64,000 bases of DNA, from positions 12,958,001-13,022,000 of the forward strand of contig JAKZAN010000005.1 of NCBI GenBank assembly GCA_023053545.1, read 5' to 3'. Source of the stretch: Lepidurus packardi. Its lineage: Eukaryota; Arthropoda; Branchiopoda; Notostraca; Triopsidae. Position 1 is the stretch's first letter. Every line of letters starts with the position of its first letter. Both the position numbers and the translations under genes were made by a program. The notes beneath the pieces are model-generated. The model was not told where the DNA came from and made no database searches. It saw only the letters and a list, made by a program, of their open reading frames with translations. Of the stretch, positions 11,630 through 24,088 are shown one piece after another.

Positions 11630-12287
11630 ATGGCTGGGACACAGGCTCGTCAGAATTTTCACGATGAATGTGAAGCTGCCGTGAACAAACACATCAATGC
11701 TGAGCTTTACGCTAGCTACGCCTACTTGGCACTGGTAAGTGGACATCAATGGTCCAAATGCTGTATAATTGCAAGAAACATAGGATTTATCTAATCTTCA
11801 TGAGTTAATAAGTCTTCCGTTAATAAGTTAATGAGTTAATAAGTCATCACATCGATTCTGAACTGTTTTTTGTTCGTAGGCTGCTCATTTCGGCAGGGAT
11901 GACGTCGAGTTAAAGGGTTTGAAGAAGTTCTGCACGGAGGCTTCGCACGAAGAACGCGAACATGCCGAGAAGCTGATCAAGTACCAAAACCTCCGTGGAG
12001 GCCGTGTTTTGCTTCAGCCTATTGATCGCCCAGTCAAGGATGATTGGGATACGCCCCTGCAAGCCATGGAGTACATCCTGGAGCTGGAGAAGCAGGTGAA
12101 CCAATCACTGCTGGGCATCCATAAGCTGGCGTCCAAGTACGAAGATCCTCATCTTACCAACTTCTTGGAAGGCGGAATGCTGGAAGAACAAGCTGAATCC
12201 ATCCGTAAGATCGCTGGTCACGTCACGAATCTGCAACGTGTTGGAGACGGCCTGGGCGTCTTTATTTTTGACAACAAACTGGAATAA
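11630..12287 (+). CDS. Ferritin, heavy-chain type, cytosolic (gene 1)
   Basis: Two exons, 11630-11734 and 11880-12287, give 170 residues. The protein is a four-helix ferritin subunit that assembles into 24-mer cages, oxidises Fe(II) and stores it as mineral. Ferroxidase-centre residues are present: the Glu and Tyr of [15 protein letters not shown], the Glu of ELEKQ and the Gln of LEEQ, so it is H-type. There is no signal peptide, so it is cytosolic. The intron falls after YLAL in phase 0. An AATAAA at 12439-12444 is a likely polyadenylation signal. In the segment that lines the three-fold iron channel of human H ferritin the usual DPHLCDF reads DPHLTNF, so one channel aspartate is replaced by asparagine. 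A closely related copy follows at 14202. Confidence 0.97.
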
Positions 12288-12444
12288 ACTAACTGAGCCC
12301 TGTACTTTGACACTCGAACTGCAGACCCCTCACTTCTTAATGTTCTTATGGTACTTACCCGGCTTCAATATCCCAGCACGATTTTTGGCATACCTCACTT
12401 TGTACACCTGATTATGGTGCTGTATACCTGCAAAAAGCAATAAA

Positions 12445-13970
12445 CTACCTGGCAAAGTAAAAAGATCACCAAGTTTGTTTGGTTTAGTTGAACTTTGTTG
12501 TTATAAATTCTTTTAAATTGTTTTAAATTGTTTACTATAAATTCTTAAATATTCCCGATGCTAGGAAAGGCAAAGGATCCTATTGATTCGGGCAGTGATG
12601 TTGACTTTAGACTTTTTCTTATTCTAGAGAGAATTGTAGCCTCTTCACTATTTACTCTTGGTAATGTTAGCTTAGGTTCAAGTTCTTGGAAACAAGATGG
12701 CCTAGTAGCGTTGTACTAGAAAGTGGAAAGACAATCCGAAAACCAGAAAAGTATGGTAAAGTCGTTGAATGATTTGACCTTTGATCGAAACCAGCAACTC
12801 GTCCTGACCTGAGCTTTATCGTAGCTGGGAAAGTAACCAGAAACCAGCTGGAATCTTGATGAATCATTCCTTTCTCCCTTTTGCATTAACTTAGTTGCTC
12901 ATCATACGAAAATTAACATAGTAAGTGTCTACGCGTCAGTTTTGTTTAATGTGTTCTTTGATTTTAATTGCTTGTTCAGTTCTAAAAGAGACTACACAAT
13001 TGATTGCTGGTAAACAAAAACAGTCACATTAGCATCACTTAGCATCATTAACAGTCAGATTAGCATCACTTTGTCTTCATCTTCTCAAATCAATATATAG
13101 GTTGAGTTTTTGAAAAATAACCAACACCCTGGCATTGTTTTAATCCGAATTGCGGAATTGCGGTAAGCATGTATTACTTTCAGTTTAGTGATAGTTATCT
13201 GAACCGGTTAAGATAACATTGAATGGGTTCATAATGTTGGAAAGACTTGACTAATTTGTCTGAACTACCTGGGCGTGGTGTAGACAAGGAAGGCAGACAA
13301 CTTAATCTAAATTAACCGAACTTTGAACTAGGCATCAAGAGTAGTTCTGCTGAAAGTTTGTAAATGCTTTAATGATGATATTATACTGAGACTAGCGCCA
13401 TAGGTAAGGAATTTATTACATGGTTTCTTTTTGATTACGCACGCAGTCACCGTGACTTGGCAAATTGTTGAATCCTATGAGATTTCTGGAAAAAGTTGAT
13501 AGAAAACAACGACGCCGTTATTGCCTTTGACTTAGTCTTCACATATAATATATAATTTGCGCAGTTCATTGTCTTACACTGCGCAATGAATACAAATAGA
13601 CATGAATATCCGGATAAGACAGATAACTTTGACAATGAAGTCTATTGATCAAGAGCTGGGATGACGTCCGTAGGATCAATTAGTTTTCGTTAAAGTTCAG
13701 GCATGCGATTGTAGGTCAATCCGAGATCATTAAGAGTCAATAAGTTATAGTCCACGTTCCCATGGTTTCCGACTTTGTAACAAATCGGTAAGGTCAAGGG
13801 AAATGCCAACTGAGTGAACTTGGTCCTAAATATGCGCAGTGACGCTAAGTAAGAGCAGGTGCTGCGGAGAAGGTTGGGAAAGCGAAATTGTGGGAATGCT
13901 TCCAGCTTATCTTGTTCTCCTTTCCCAAACGAAAGATGAAAGCGAAAGGAAAAACAAAACCTAGAGCAGA
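12445..13970. other. Intergenic between the ferritin genes
   Basis: AT-rich spacer with short simple repeats near 12505-12545 (TTTTAAATTG units) and a partly duplicated CAGTCA/TAGCATCAC segment near 13020-13070. No gene supported. Confidence 0.45.
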
Positions 13971-13971
13971 A

Positions 13972-14059
13972 CACGTGATTCAACCGAGCCCCGTAGCTCC
14001 TGGAGCTTTTCCTCAATGTACGTCGTAGCCACATCCCCTTGAGCTAAAACCTATAAAAC
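13972..14059 (+). promoter_or_regulatory. Core promoter of ferritin gene 2
   Basis: A CACGTG at 13972-13977 (context ACACGTGATT) and a CTATAAAA TATA box at about 14051-14058, some 30 bp before the iron-responsive element. Confidence 0.6.
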
Positions 14060-14086
14060 CCTTAGCTTCAGTCGCCTTTCTTCAGA

Positions 14087-14119
14087 CTGTTCTGCATCGC
14101 CAGTGAGTGATCTGAACTG
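14087..14119 (+). promoter_or_regulatory. Iron-responsive element in ferritin 2 5' UTR
   Basis: The upper stem, bulged C (14095) and CAGTGA loop (14101-14106) are identical to gene 1. The 3' side of the lower stem is CTGAACTG instead of CAAAACAG, which repairs the gene 1 mismatch but creates two others. The hairpin is preserved while the flank has changed. Confidence 0.93.
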
Positions 14120-14201
14120 TTCCGAAACTTAAAAACTCCAATCCTTTTCTAATTTCCTAATTAAGCTCTCCGGCAAAAAGAGAAAACATCCAAGATCAAT
14201 C

Positions 14202-14817
14202 ATGGCTGGAACAAGAACTCGTCAAAACTTTCACGAGGAGTGTGAAGCTTCCTTGAACAAGCAGATCAATGCTGAGCTGTACGCTAGCTACGCCTATTTG
14301 GCCCTGGTAAGTTAAAATCCATTGACTGAATTCAGTAGTTTCCATATTTCAGTAGAAATTCATTATTGTTATCATCACTATGGATTTTAAAATGGTTTTT
14401 CTTTCGTAGGCTGCTCATTTCGGCAGGGATGACGTCGAATTGAAAGGTCTGAGGAAGTTTTGCATGGATTCTTCGCACGAAGAACGCGAACATGCCGAGA
14501 AGCTGGTCAAGTACCAAAACCTCCGTGGAGGCCGTGTTTTGCTTCAGCCTATTGATCGCCCAGTCAAGGACGAATGGGACACTGCCTTGCAAGCCATGGA
14601 GTACATCCTGGACTTGGAGAAGCAGGTGAACCAATCACTGCTGGGCATCCATAAGCTGGCTTCCAAGCATGAGGATCCTCATCTTACCAACTTCTTGGAA
14701 GGCGAAATGTTGGAAGAACAAGCTGAATCCATCCGTAAGATCGCTGGTCACGTCACCAATCTGCAACGTGTTGGAGAAGGCCTCGGCGTCTACGTTTTTG
14801 ACAACAAACTGGAGTAA
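14202..14817 (+). CDS. Ferritin, heavy-chain type, cytosolic (gene 2)
   Basis: Two exons, 14202-14306 and 14410-14817, give 170 residues, the same length and intron position as gene 1. All H-type ferroxidase residues are kept ([24 protein letters not shown]), as is the same Asp-to-Asn change at the three-fold channel (DPHLTNF). Exon 2 is nearly identical to gene 1 over long runs, while the introns and much of the 5' and 3' flanks do not align. That pattern suggests either strong selection on recent duplicates or gene conversion of the exon. Both copies have their own promoter and IRE, so both should be iron-regulated at translation. Confidence 0.97.
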
Positions 14818-15971
14818 ACTACCTTGGTCAAAACGAACGCCGGGTCTTAGGAACTGCAGCGTCGTCCGTTCTTCTGCTTAGCACCCTTCTTTGGCTACAC
14901 GCCACTTGTAACACCACTTGTATCCGGTTATGGCGTTCTTTTGCCAAAAGAATAATACACAGCAAAATGAAAAGCAAACGCACTCCCTTCTTCGAGTATA
15001 CTATTTCTTATTTTGTGGTATTATTATTTGTGGTATTGTTAATACTTGACGGAAACGTTAGGGCAATTTGACAGCAAAGTTAAGCTCAATAAACCTGATG
15101 CACCAATAACAACAATGTGGGCACTTTTGCTTGCTTGCCAACTTGGGAACATGATCACTATTCTCTGATGTTACAGTACAAAAGCTATGCTGGTCAGCTT
15201 ACTTGTAGGAATGTCCGTTTTGCCTTTCGTAGTACATTACAGTGTTGCGAAACTTCTAGATCTCCACTTGGAACTTGAGCATTGATTTCCCAACTGAGTT
15301 GGGGGAATATTATCTTCCTTAAAGTAACTGAATCTTTCAGTTAAAGTACAAAGTTGTGACCATAAACAATTACCAAATCAAACAATCGTAATGCCCTCTT
15401 TATTAAGTGAATGTAGTGGAATGTTTCTCTGTATCATTTGATAAAAATCAGGACTAAATAAGTGTCATGTTATTAGGAAAGCGTCTAAAGAGTAGCTGCA
15501 GGCAAAATACTGATGCGGCCATTGCACCTCAACTGTCTCAGTAAGCAGATAAGGGAAAACGTTTACACTGCAGAACACTAGAAACAAAAGTGACTGCGAA
15601 AAAAGCTCAATAGAAACTCCTTGAGATTAGCTGAGTTAAGTTTCTCTGTCTTCACGACATTGGATCAAACCAAATCTTATCCACAAGTCAAGTGAAGAGT
15701 AAAGTCTAACGACGCAAAAAAGATTATCACCAAATTTAATTCACAACTAAACATGATCGAACTATACTTGACTTTGTTTGCTAAGCTACATCTGCAATAT
15801 TTCCATGGAGCTAAGACTCAAATCCTCGCTAAAAGTGATCCGTCTGTGTAATACGTAAAATAAATACAATTCCAATCTTAAGTTTAAAAAAGGAGATTTT
15901 TGAGTGATTACAAGGTATATTTTTCACGAGAAAGCAGCTTAGAACAGTGCTTAGCTTCCTTATCAATTCTA
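14818..15971. other. Intergenic, ferritin 2 3' region to DXO 3' end
   Basis: Ferritin 2 probably ends near the AATAAT around 14950, or the AATAAA at 15088-15093. The rest is AT-rich with no supported gene. Confidence 0.4.
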
Positions 15972-17502
15972 TCAAGAATTAGCGTTCATTTCGCGAACGA
16001 ACCAATCAGGTAAACCACGTACACCAAGTACGTGACTGGCCATCACTCGACTTGCATTGCCAGGCACACATCTAAACTCGTAAACGGATTCGGGATCATC
16101 CTCCAGCAGGACGGATTTCACATACGACAGGAAATCCTTGCAATAGTTCATGCAAACATTCGCTTTCCACATTCCACGGCCATATGACCCCTACGTGTAC
16201 CCCATTATCCCGCTTAAGTGCCTTCCATACAGGAATATCCAAAAACAAACAGTGGAATTACCATTTCCTGGGCTAATTTTGGCAGTCTCATGACGTCATA
16301 GATCTTTAACTTCTCCACAACACCATCATCGTTTCGAAAACCGCATAAAACCCGAGGAATTCCCACAAGAAATGATTGCGCCCACCATTTCAAGCACTTG
16401 AACCTATAATAACGCATTTTAATTTAATAAATACAAATAATTCAAATGAAACAATTTAAAATAAATAATTAAAATAAAACAATTTAAAATAAATAATTTC
16501 ACAAAATACAAATTACTTTCTGAAATTGAATTCCTGTCTTTCAGATTCGACCAGACGGTTTGTTTTGAGCTCCACAAAATACTTCAAGGTTTGAAAGGGC
16601 CACGGTGATCCTGAATAATAGGCAATTATAATAAGACGCCATCTTGGGAACTATTTGGAGTATTATAGTATACCTACCTTCAGGTAAGGCGGAAGTTGCA
16701 TCTACACAATCAACTTCGGCGCCATAAAGTAAAGTGTGGTTTCCGAGCTTGGTCGTTATCATGACATTTAGCTCTTGATTCTCGTTAACTAAGGCCGAGG
16801 TATCAGGCTTCTCTGCCGGACTAGCTAAAACAAAATTTTCTCAATGTTTCTGCTGTTTGTTTCATAGAAAATAAATCAAAATTATTCTAAATTACTTGCA
16901 CACAAGTACTGTTCAAATTTAAAGCCCCAAGACGACATATCCTTCTGTCGTTGGCTTTCAGTTCCTTTGGCTTTTTTCTTGTCGTCTGTCTCCACCGCCC
17001 ATAAATAAATAGTTCCTTTAAAGCGCGTCGCATGGATGATCCATCCTTCTTTCCACTCATAGGGACTTGCAAATAGGACGGTAAGAAGTCCTCGAAATGA
17101 GACAAAAGCCGTCTGAGCTAAAGTTCTATTTCTCAGGATCCAGCGCAACATATTGCCCAAGCCTTCGTCTTTGATTTTCTTTTCATCTTTCTTGACGACG
17201 TCTTGGATACCTGCATGCAGGTCAAAGTTAAGTTTGACGACACTTAACTCGTCCTTGAAAGGTTCAGGTAAGGATAAATAGCGCAGAGAGGAGTAATCGT
17301 TTATGAAGGTTCGCTCTTCGTCCAAGCTAAAGACCCCCACACATTGTGGCTGCTTGAACTCCGGACAGTGGCCCTTCTCAGCTGCGGCAAAATTCCAGTT
17401 AAATTGCTCGGGTGGGGAACGCTTTAATCGCTTCAAAGGTGGACTTGAAGTAGCAATATCAAGTAACTTCCCAGAACTTGTGTCTTCATAACCACGTGAC
17501 AT
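15972..17502 (-). CDS. DXO: DXO, decapping exoribonuclease (Rai1/DOM3Z family)
   Basis: Five minus-strand exons, 17502-16896, 16824-16678, 16610-16517, 16403-16262 and 16190-15972, all in phase, give 402 residues; human DXO is close to 400. The family removes incomplete or non-canonical 5' caps (including NAD caps) and degrades the RNA 5' to 3'. Visible family motifs are GVFSLDEER, the RFKGTIYLWAVET strand, GFKFEQYLCA, the metal-binding AEVDC and VELKT motifs, LKWWAQSFLVG with GFRNDDG, and the ANVCMNYC segment. These include the acidic and lysine residues of the catalytic centre. The N-terminus is basic (PPLKRLKRS) and may be a nuclear localisation signal. I see nothing broken. Confidence 0.95.
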
Positions 17503-19273
17503 GTTGCATGCTACTTGGCTTCCAAGTATTGAATTTTATTCTTTTAATACCCAAAACGTGTATCCACATACTGCGTGATTGTCACTCGTGTCACATCAAA
17601 AACATACAAACAAAATCATCAAAACAAATTTTCACTTGTCAAATATTGAGCCACTCGTGTAGTTTTTAAAACATCAAAACAAATTTTCACTTCTTAAATA
17701 ACCAGAACCATCTAGGAATAACAAGCAGAAATAAGGATCATCTAGTGAGCATTAGCTAAGCTTTAGCCAGTTTCGAAACTAGCGCTATTTCTTTTTCAGG
17801 CCAGGTTGATAGTAAGTAGTGATAACAGCGCTCTCGCGATGGCGCAAGCGGACAATTTAATGAAATATTCCTGGAGTAAATATATATAAGGGAACATGCA
17901 GCCCCTTCCGTATGGGCCTTTTGTTACCACTTTGCGAAGCTGCAGGCTAATCCCTGAGAGGACAGGATTGGTCGAACCTGTTTGACCATAGCTCGAATAT
18001 TGAGCGGCCAAGAGAATCCAATTTTTCTCACCCAGCTCAATATCCCTTCTCCTTAACAGATCACCGCTTAGCTATTCCAAATATCCACACGACTATTTGG
18101 TTACTCTTAATATATCAAGAATCTTGACAGTTTGAACGAAACATTGTGTCCTTATCTTTGAAACGCGAGAATTCCACGGACTTGGGAAGAAGCCTTCTTA
18201 GGAAAGAGTTTTTCTTAGAATCGAAGAAGGGCTATAATTCTCTCGTATGTTTAAAGAGGATGTCAGTCTATATGGAAGCAAAGGGGCCTAGTTTCCCAAG
18301 CCTGCCCGATAGAGCCTAGGCTCATTTTCATATTTTCACAGTGAGACAACAAGTCAGCGTGCTGCAAGAACCAGTGGAAACCTTTAAACACCGTGTGCCC
18401 CCCCCCCCCCCCTGGGACCTAAACCCTCGGCGAAACAAGGATGCCTTCAACGGAAAACTCCCAGAAAAACGATAGTAAGGAAAAGCAGAACATCTAAACT
18501 TGTTCCAGCTTAGAATTTAGCTTAAATCTCTTCCATATTTTACCCATAAGCTTAACGTACGATCGTCAACGACTGACTTTGCAAATACATCTTTTTATCG
18601 CGAAACCCTACAGACACAGTTGGTGTCGAATGTCAATTCGTTGATCCGTTGATCCGGTGGCGGCCGTGGCTCCCCCTCTTCCAGTACCCAGTACGCGTGA
18701 AGCTATCAGCATCAGACGTGCTCGGACGTATAATATAATAAAAGAAAAAGGTGAACGATGTGACAAAGAAATGTCATACTCACTTGAAATGTTCCGTCTG
18801 CTATTCACGGGGTATCGCTTTGTAATCAGGGCGAGATAACAGAATGCTGTTCTAGACGTCGGGACGACAAACAAGGGTCAAAATCAGGGTTCATCTTTCA
18901 TCCCTGTTATCTGTAGTAAAAAGTCTTGCAACCACCAAAACTTACAGCACAGCAATAATGCTAATGCTTAGCAAAATAGTGCACCCGTCAATTATCGATA
19001 ATCCTTTTACAGCGTTAGCCTAACTGCAGGGAACTCCGTCACTCACACCGAATGTAATGTAGCCAACTGCGTCGTGTACTCAAGGACCGTATCGAAAGAC
19101 GCTAAATCAGCGCGATTAGATCAAGGAATCATTGGCATATCAGCAGTCGTGAGATGTAGACGTCTGAAAACTTGACGTAGTATTTTTCATAGACTCCAGG
19201 GTTTGTAGTTAAAACCGATTGAGGGAAAAGGAGCATGGTGACCGCAAGTTTGTGGTAGTGATCGTGATTTACC
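17503..19273. other. Intergenic between divergent DXO and acyltransferase-like genes
   Basis: This holds the promoters of the minus-strand DXO and the plus-strand gene starting at 19274. A run of 15 C lies at 18398-18412. A 20-bp AACAAATTTTCACTT-containing repeat occurs near 17624 and 17675. No further gene is supported. Confidence 0.45.
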
Positions 19274-21772
19274 ATGAAGCGAACGAGGTAAAAAAAAAAA
19301 ATTCAAAAATACTCCTCACATCCTAAAGGTCTAAAGAAAGTTTCTCACGTGTTGATATTCTGGATAACAGGGAAATCAAAACCAGTCGCACTAGTCCTCT
19401 TGGATGGAAGGAACACCTAGTCAAAGCCTACCAAAAGTTACAAGAACTGGCAGAGGTGTACGGTGTATTGAGGACGATGCGGTCTTTAGTGGCCCTGTTC
19501 GTCGTAGTGGCCTGTTGCCCTATATTTCTGATCCTGAAGTTGGGTAATCGCTTGTGTTGACGGACGCCAAGATCCAAGGCTGGGGAAAGGAGGGTCAGTT
19601 GCTTATCTTCTTTTACTTCGCAGGCAGAGATGTTTGGAGGAAACTGCTACGCAAGATCCTTCAATTCAAGTACCCCCATGCCATAGCATGTGAGGAGCGC
19701 GCCTCTAACACCTCAATCGCCTTGGTCCTTTGTAAAGGCTTGCGGAACGCGCACGACCTTCATCGCAAGTTAGAGGTAAGCTCCTTGGACGACCTACGAC
19801 TGGATTTTGCGCTAATGTAACTTATAGGAAGTGGCAACGGATCAAACACTGTTACGGTGCAAACTGGGTAGCTTCAACTCACTAGGCCACTTTTGGTTAC
19901 CCACGGAACTACACATAGACGACCATGTTGTCCAACTTTTACCGACATGGAAGCACCAGTTGGTTAGCGAACAGAGCATTAAAGTAAACTGCCTAATCTT
20001 GATGACCACTAACATCAGTATACCAACCTGGGTCTCCCGAACTGTAGGAATACGCAACTGAGTTGTGCAGTCAAAGTTTACGGACGGACCTACCTCCTTG
20101 GCAGGTTTGGCTGATCCCACTTAAACATGACGAGTTGGACAGCTTTCAGTTTTGGGTCGTCATCAAGTCGCAGTCGGCATTACATCCAATGTTATATCAA
20201 ACTGTTACAGGGCAAAGTGGGAACTTTCACAGCAAAGCTGAGCTGCAGGCGACAAAGGACTTACTTGCAGATAAACGGCAGCCACTACCCAGGGCTGTCA
20301 CGAGGCTCTGGTCCCACATGTCAGCCCGGACGATGGACTGGGTGCTTTCTACAGTGGCGCACGTCGTGTACCCGCACTACAAGGGGATTGTCACCAAAAC
20401 AAGACCCCTAATGAACGGACGGGAAATGTATAGGCAATCAGTGGAGCGCGTTAGAAACTTCGGTCTGTACTGGTACTGCGCAACCCAGAAATTGTCGCTT
20501 CAGGAGCTACTAAGTGAAATCAAAAGAACGTTCAGCCGAGGGCTGGTATCCCTCTTCCAGTTTTGCTTTAACTTGTGCCTCATTGGGTTTAAATGGGTCA
20601 TCCTAGCCTTTGGGTTAATCGTGTCCCTCACTAAGTCTTCGTCTTGGCAGCGCATTACGGCAGTGCCTACCGTCCTTGGGAGTTTGATAACACAACTATC
20701 CGCTAGTGATGATCCGGACATCCAATTACTCAAAGAACAAGCCAATATCGTTCGTGAAGCCCTCCAGATACTCTGGTTCGGGCCTCAGTTGACACTTGAT
20801 ACGGTGCTTCACAATTTCAAACTTGGAAGGAGCCCAGTCGTACGTGACGAACGTGCCACAATCCTAAGCTGGTCCAACCCGATACCACTAGGGCTTTTGG
20901 ACGGAATCTGCACGTCGAGTAATACTAAGCTGTTAGACGTACTTTTGACTGCTTGTTCGGGAGCTCTGCGAGAGCTCTACAAAGCCCAAGGTAAGAAACT
21001 TTCGAAGATCGTGACTCGGGTTTTTTAGTTTTTTGTCCGGGTTCGGAATTGATTTTAGGGAAACTCTGCCAGCCGGTGGAAATCGCGGTGCCATACTCAT
21101 GGTGCAGTCGGACGCCTTTTTCTACCGACCTCGAGTTACTCGCCGAGGAAAGCAAAGCTTCTTTCGAAGGCGATGTGACGGTCGTCCTCCCTTGCGACAT
21201 GGACGACCTTTTGTGGACGCTTAAAAAGATCAAGATCCAAACCAAACCCTTCCTCCATAATGAAACCACCCTACGCGTTACCCGTCAATGTGAACAAATC
21301 ATTCAATCCTTACCCGCCACCTCATACCTCCCAACACTGACACGGGAGGCACTAGCAACGCTTTCAGTCACCAAGTCACCGTCGCTTACGTCCACCATCT
21401 GGGACATCCACTACGCACTGCAATGGCCGTTCTCTACCAACAGTTAAGATTTGTGCAAGGGCAGGCATAGAACACTATTAACTGTATTCCTTTTTCTCTT
21501 TGGTACGCGCAGAATTTCAACTGTGTGCATCGTTCAGCTCGACCGGCCTGCGATTAGGGATCCTTAGCGACATCCCGCGTCCACAGCTCGCCTTGGTTAC
21601 GTCCAGCTTCGAGCGGCAAGCGTACGAACTGGCGGCCATGTTCGGCGTCCAAAACCGGCGGTTATCACCCCACTCATCGCCTTCAGCCAGTCCTAAACAA
21701 ACCCCGCCAGCCACACCCCGCTCTTCCTCGCGGGGACGTTTCGTCTTCCCCGAAACCCTATCCACTATTTAG
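19274..21772 (+). CDS. WS/DGAT-like acyltransferase family protein lacking the HHxxxDG motif
   Basis: Seven exons, 19274-19287, 19371-19543, 19624-19775, 19828-19983, 20048-20990, 21059-21442 and 21513-21772, join in phase to give 693 residues. A membrane segment lies at about 44-62 and another at about 331-358. The N-terminal half follows the wax ester synthase/diacylglycerol acyltransferase pattern: FWLPTELHIDDHV, then SQSLRTDLPPWQVWLIPL, then the strand that should carry HHxxxDG. The C-terminal half has the second-domain pattern (LLDVLLTACSGALRELY, then VEIAVPYSWCSR). At the active-site position (about 206-212) the sequence is SQSALHP: both histidines and the DG are gone. The tail is Ser/Pro-rich. 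The frame is intact over seven exons, so it looks like a functional but non-catalytic or re-purposed member. Exon 1 (14 bp) and the GTTAAG donor of exon 6 are the weakest parts. AATAAA at 22035-22040. Confidence 0.65.
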
Positions 21773-24088
21773 CCAAGGAACCAGCGTGGATCGAACATCC
21801 ATTAGCAAAAAAACATGTCAAGACGCCTCAACCATCCAGGGAGAAATTGTGTGCTGTATTGGTTTAGTTATCGCTCAGATCCAACTACAATTACCACAAG
21901 GAACTCAACAATACTCTTCTAAAATAACTATGGAGTGTTGTATGTGTTGTCTTTTTTTTTTTTGCCCAAGCCAGTGTTAAGTATTTGACTAGACTAAACT
22001 CCCTTTTTTTGTTCACTAGATTATAAAGATTGGAAATAAATACGAACCTTTCTTTTAAACACTGTCCCATAACATAAGGAATGTTTCCTTTTTTTTAAAA
22101 CCCACCAAAAATGTTCTATCAATGTTTCTTTGTCTGGGGGTGCACATTGAAAAAGACAGACAGCACCAGTTTTTCCACCTCCCCCTTGACTAGTGCAAGC
22201 TAACTAGGAAAGCACGTTGTAAGATCAAGGTAAATAGTACTGTGCCTTTAAGTAATGTACGCCGGAATGAACCTCCATAATTCCTTTCTCATATCTTCAT
22301 GACTCGCAATTCGCGTTTCTTCTGTTTAGAAACCATTCAACTGAATGGGAACTCGCTAAACGTAAAAGTCTTGTTTTCTAAAACCATACGGACCATGCAA
22401 ACCCCATCATTAAACACTGAAAAACACTAGGACCATTCAAAATTTCTTCAAGGGGAATGAAGTATAACAGTTACAGTTTTGGGCGGGGTTATGTGGTTAG
22501 TGTATGTAAAGAAAAAGGATATAAATATGCAGTTGAAGTCACTCCATCGAAACCGGGGTTTGAAATCCTCTCCTGCCTTGTGGCGTCATCTTCCTTTCTC
22601 AATAAAATTCAAATGGTATCCAAGAAAAAGCAATGCCTCCTTTGTTGGTTGTACTAAGTACCAGCAAAGAAAGGAGGATCCAACATTGGCGTATTGTGAG
22701 CACATCCTTTTGGGGAGACGGTTAAAAGACGGTGGACAACATCAAAACATCAAACATTGAACTTGAGAATAATGGAGTCGTCAATGCGTAGTACGTCATG
22801 GCGCAGCGTTCCGCACAACAACGCTTTTGAAACAGCGCCACGAGGAATCGCGTTGACGATCAATAGAAAGCTCCAAGAAATGCTAAGTGCTAAAAGGAAA
22901 AAAAAATATCCAATAAAAGGATATACATCCAGAAATCGGTAACACCAAAAATGGGACTTGTTGAGTCTAAAGGTTTTCAAAAAACAACGGAAATGGGAAA
23001 AATAGTTGCCATGAGCTGGAAAAGCGTGGAGCATATAGCATTTGCGCACTTGACAAGGGTTTAAGAACAGCGAATCGCATCTTTACCATCGAACACATCC
23101 AAGCCATTTTTTTGTTGTGCTAATACTTTTTTTCTTTTTACTTTTATCTTTACTTGGTAGAACACGAGCGTACCTACAAGCATGCTTTCCCTAAACTGAT
23201 TTGCTCACACCGTTTCAATGTTGGATATCAACGTTTAACAAACCAACTGTTGCATTTTTTGCCATGAATGAAAGTCGTATCCTATGATTTGAGGGATTTT
23301 AAACCATAGGCCTTGGAAGTTTCTTCCAACTGCATCATTGAATTCAAGTTACTGCAGAACAAGACCTCAAAAGTTGCTTTGTTTACCTTCCAATGGCCCC
23401 GCCCAGTTCGCCTAAGGGGCTCAGTAAGGGGCGACACTACGGGTCGGGGCGTTGTTCGTCTTGGAAAGGAAACCGCGAACTGCCAAGTTCTTGAAGTGGA
23501 ATACTGTTTGGGAAGAGGAATTTGCACACAGGATGGGGCAATTCCGGCCAGAGAATGATAGACTATGGGTGATATTGTGCTAGAGGTATCCCAAGGTGGC
23601 ATAAGTTTTGACGAACGGCTGGTCAACTTTACAAGTTTCCCTAGAAGCACAAAAGAGCAGAAGAAATGGATGATTTTTTTTACTGTGAGTACACATAGGT
23701 ACTGCTTGCGACGTTTCAGGGCGTAAGAGGGAGTTACCGTGCAAATGAAAGGGAAGGGGAGAGAGCAAAGGGAAAAGCCTCCCTACCTCCAACAAAGAGG
23801 AATGTGAAGCAGTCAAGGTGGGGAGGTCCAGCAAGCTTTAATTTTAAAGCCATGTCGGCGTGAGCGAACTGGAAAAAGAAGAGACCAAAAGAAGACAAGG
23901 GAGTAGAAGACGCACAACAATCCAGAGTCAACGCAATGGAAAAAATAATAATAATAAGAACGCAAGTTTGACAGAGCGGCTATGGGTGGTATGGACTGCG
24001 GACTAGAAGTTTAGAAAAACAAACCCAAAAAACAAGCAAAAACATAGCTTCCAGAATTGAAATGAGGAAAGGAAAGAGTATCCTTGAC
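21773..24088. other. Intergenic between convergent genes
   Basis: This holds the 3' UTR of the acyltransferase-like gene (signal at 22035-22040) and, on the minus strand, that of the RGS gene. Homopolymer T and A runs are common. Open frames at 22457-22760 and 23282-23650 have no recognisable domain. Nothing else supported. Confidence 0.4.

Noticed and set aside
18398..18412. Run of 15 C as a possible structured element
   Set aside because: A single homopolymer with no partner G runs nearby on the same strand; most simply a slippage tract.
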